A DNA stretch of 25,154 nt from an uncultured Methanobrevibacter sp. (GTDB lineage: Archaea; Methanobacteriota; Methanobacteria; Methanobacteriales; Methanobacteriaceae). Numbering within the stretch: position 1 is the first letter of the stretch; every line of letters starts with the position of its first letter. Positions 24,136-25,154 of the stretch are shown piece after piece. The stretch is taken from NCBI GenBank assembly GCA_900319985.1, contig ONQL01000017.1, positions 1 to 25,154 of the forward strand, read 5' to 3'. Below the pieces are notes generated by a model, which was not told the DNA's origin, did no database searches, and was given only the letters and a program-made list of their open reading frames with translations. The position numbers and the translations under genes are program-made.

Positions 24136-25154
24136 TCAGATGTTTGTATCTTTTAAAAAGTCAATTATATTCATGTGGTGTATTCCATTTTTTGAATAAT
24201 CCCAATTATCAAGTGTTACGACATATTTAAGGTAGTTATCATTAATTTTTTCCAAACTTCTAAACTCTCGATTTCAATGGTAATTTTGTAATTTCTTCTA
24301 AGAAGTTCTAAAAAAACAATATTTTCTAAAATTTTCCCTCTTGATTTATTAAATCCTGTTTGGATTTCATAAAATCCGGAATCGATACAATAGTACTTCT
24401 CATTTGTTGTTAATATTTTTTTAGTTTTGATTTCTTCTCTTTTTGATTTAATTATAATATATGCGTCTTCAATTTGTTTTAGATAATTGCTAATTGTATT
24501 TGTTGAAACAGATATCCCTTCATGTTTTAAAAAATTTCGAATGGAGTTAACAGAAAAAATTTCACCGGTATTTACTATTATAAATTTAATCAGTCTTTCT
24601 AAAAATACAACATCACGAATGTTGTTTCTTGAAATAATGTCTTCATTGAAATTTAGAGTTCTTGGAAGACCGCCATATTTCATATATTCATTAAATATTT
24701 TTATTTCATCATTTGAAGTTATTTGCCCATTTTTCATTTTATGATATTCTAAAATTTCATTAAAAGAAAAAGGAAACATTTCTATTTTAATGTATCTTCC
24801 TGAAAGTAGTGTTGCGAGCTCTCCGGATAAAATTTCCGAATTTGAGCCAGTTATATAAATGTCAGCATCTAAATCAATCCTATATGCATTAATGCTTTTT
24901 TGCCAGTCTTTAATAAGTTGGATTTCATCAAAGAATAAATAAATTTTGCCTTCAACGTTTTGTGTTTCGTTAAAAATAAAATTGTTCAGGTCTTCATGTG
25001 TTTTAATTTTATCGTACTTTGCAGATTCTAACGGGAGATATATTATATTGCTATCATTAATTCCATTTTCTTTAAGTTCATTTATTATTTGCTTTAAAAA
25101 ATAGGTTTTACCTGATCTTCTAAGGCCTGTGATAACTTTTATCTCTTCTTCATC
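24136..25154 (-). pseudogene. Decayed AAA ATPase with DUF4143-like domain, 5' end cut by window
   Basis: The minus-strand frame is open from the window end to 24216. The ATPase half is intact: Walker A GLRRSGKTYFL, Walker B KIYLFFDEIQL, and sensor ITGSNSEILSGELATLLSGRY, followed by the DUF4143-type helical part. At about 24270 the frame breaks. After LLRRNYK the usual C-terminal restriction-nuclease-like part (about 45 residues in relatives) is missing. The true C terminus then continues in another frame: REFRSLEKINDNYLKYVVTL, then HHMNIIDFLKDTNI, with its stop at 24136. An internal deletion plus frameshift has thus removed the last catalytic-like part. The in-frame reading stops early at 24216. 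The start lies beyond 25154. Membership in the AAA_14/DUF4143 family is confident; its role is unknown. Confidence 0.8.

Overview
The window looks like chromosomal DNA of a gut-type methanogenic archaeon, most likely Methanobrevibacter or a close member of the Methanobacteriales. The base composition is AT-rich. Ribosome-binding sites are of the GGTGAT/GGAG type, and TATA-like promoter boxes sit about 25 bp before the expected transcript starts. The gene content is archaeal: RibL-type FAD synthase, archaeal HisA, PyrI, TldD and AMMECR1. No rRNA, tRNA or CRISPR array was seen. The genus is inferred from gene style, not from a search.

Region 1 (1-9830, almost all on the minus strand) handles metals and export. 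A SmtB/CadC-type ArsR repressor lies just upstream of a Zn/Cd-type P-type ATPase with a very long His- and Cys-rich N-terminal tail. Next comes a protein with Rpn-like (PD-(D/E)XK) features and a heptad-repeat coiled-coil tail. It is followed by two paralogous FtsX/MacB-type permeases and their LolD-like ATPase. A perfect 22-bp palindrome covers the promoter of the ABC operon.

Region 2 (9850-17040) is housekeeping. It holds a tight plus-strand operon (hisA, ribL, argC, a flavodoxin-like gene and pyrI), then a convergent GMC-type flavoprotein with a ferredoxin-like Cys motif. After that come a small secreted protein with a clear terminator, and the tldD/AMMECR1 pair, which overlap by one base.

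Region 3 (about 17040-24120) looks like an integrated plasmid- or virus-like element. It begins with a complete tyrosine integrase next to the AMMECR1 gene. A largely non-coding stretch of about 0.9 kb follows, then a run of very small overlapping genes. Behind these are a putative recombination protein, an unknown protein, a large P-loop replication-type ATPase, and a 250-bp region with twelve GTAAC/GTTAC iterons around an AT-rich core (a candidate replication origin). The last gene is a small Cys-rich protein. No capsid, terminase or conjugation gene is visible, and no att repeats could be identified.

Region 4 (24136-25154, minus) is a decayed AAA/DUF4143-type ATPase gene. It has an internal deletion plus frameshift and runs off the window end.

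The most unusual part is the element: its iteron origin, its cassette of tiny genes and its unassigned replication/recombination proteins.
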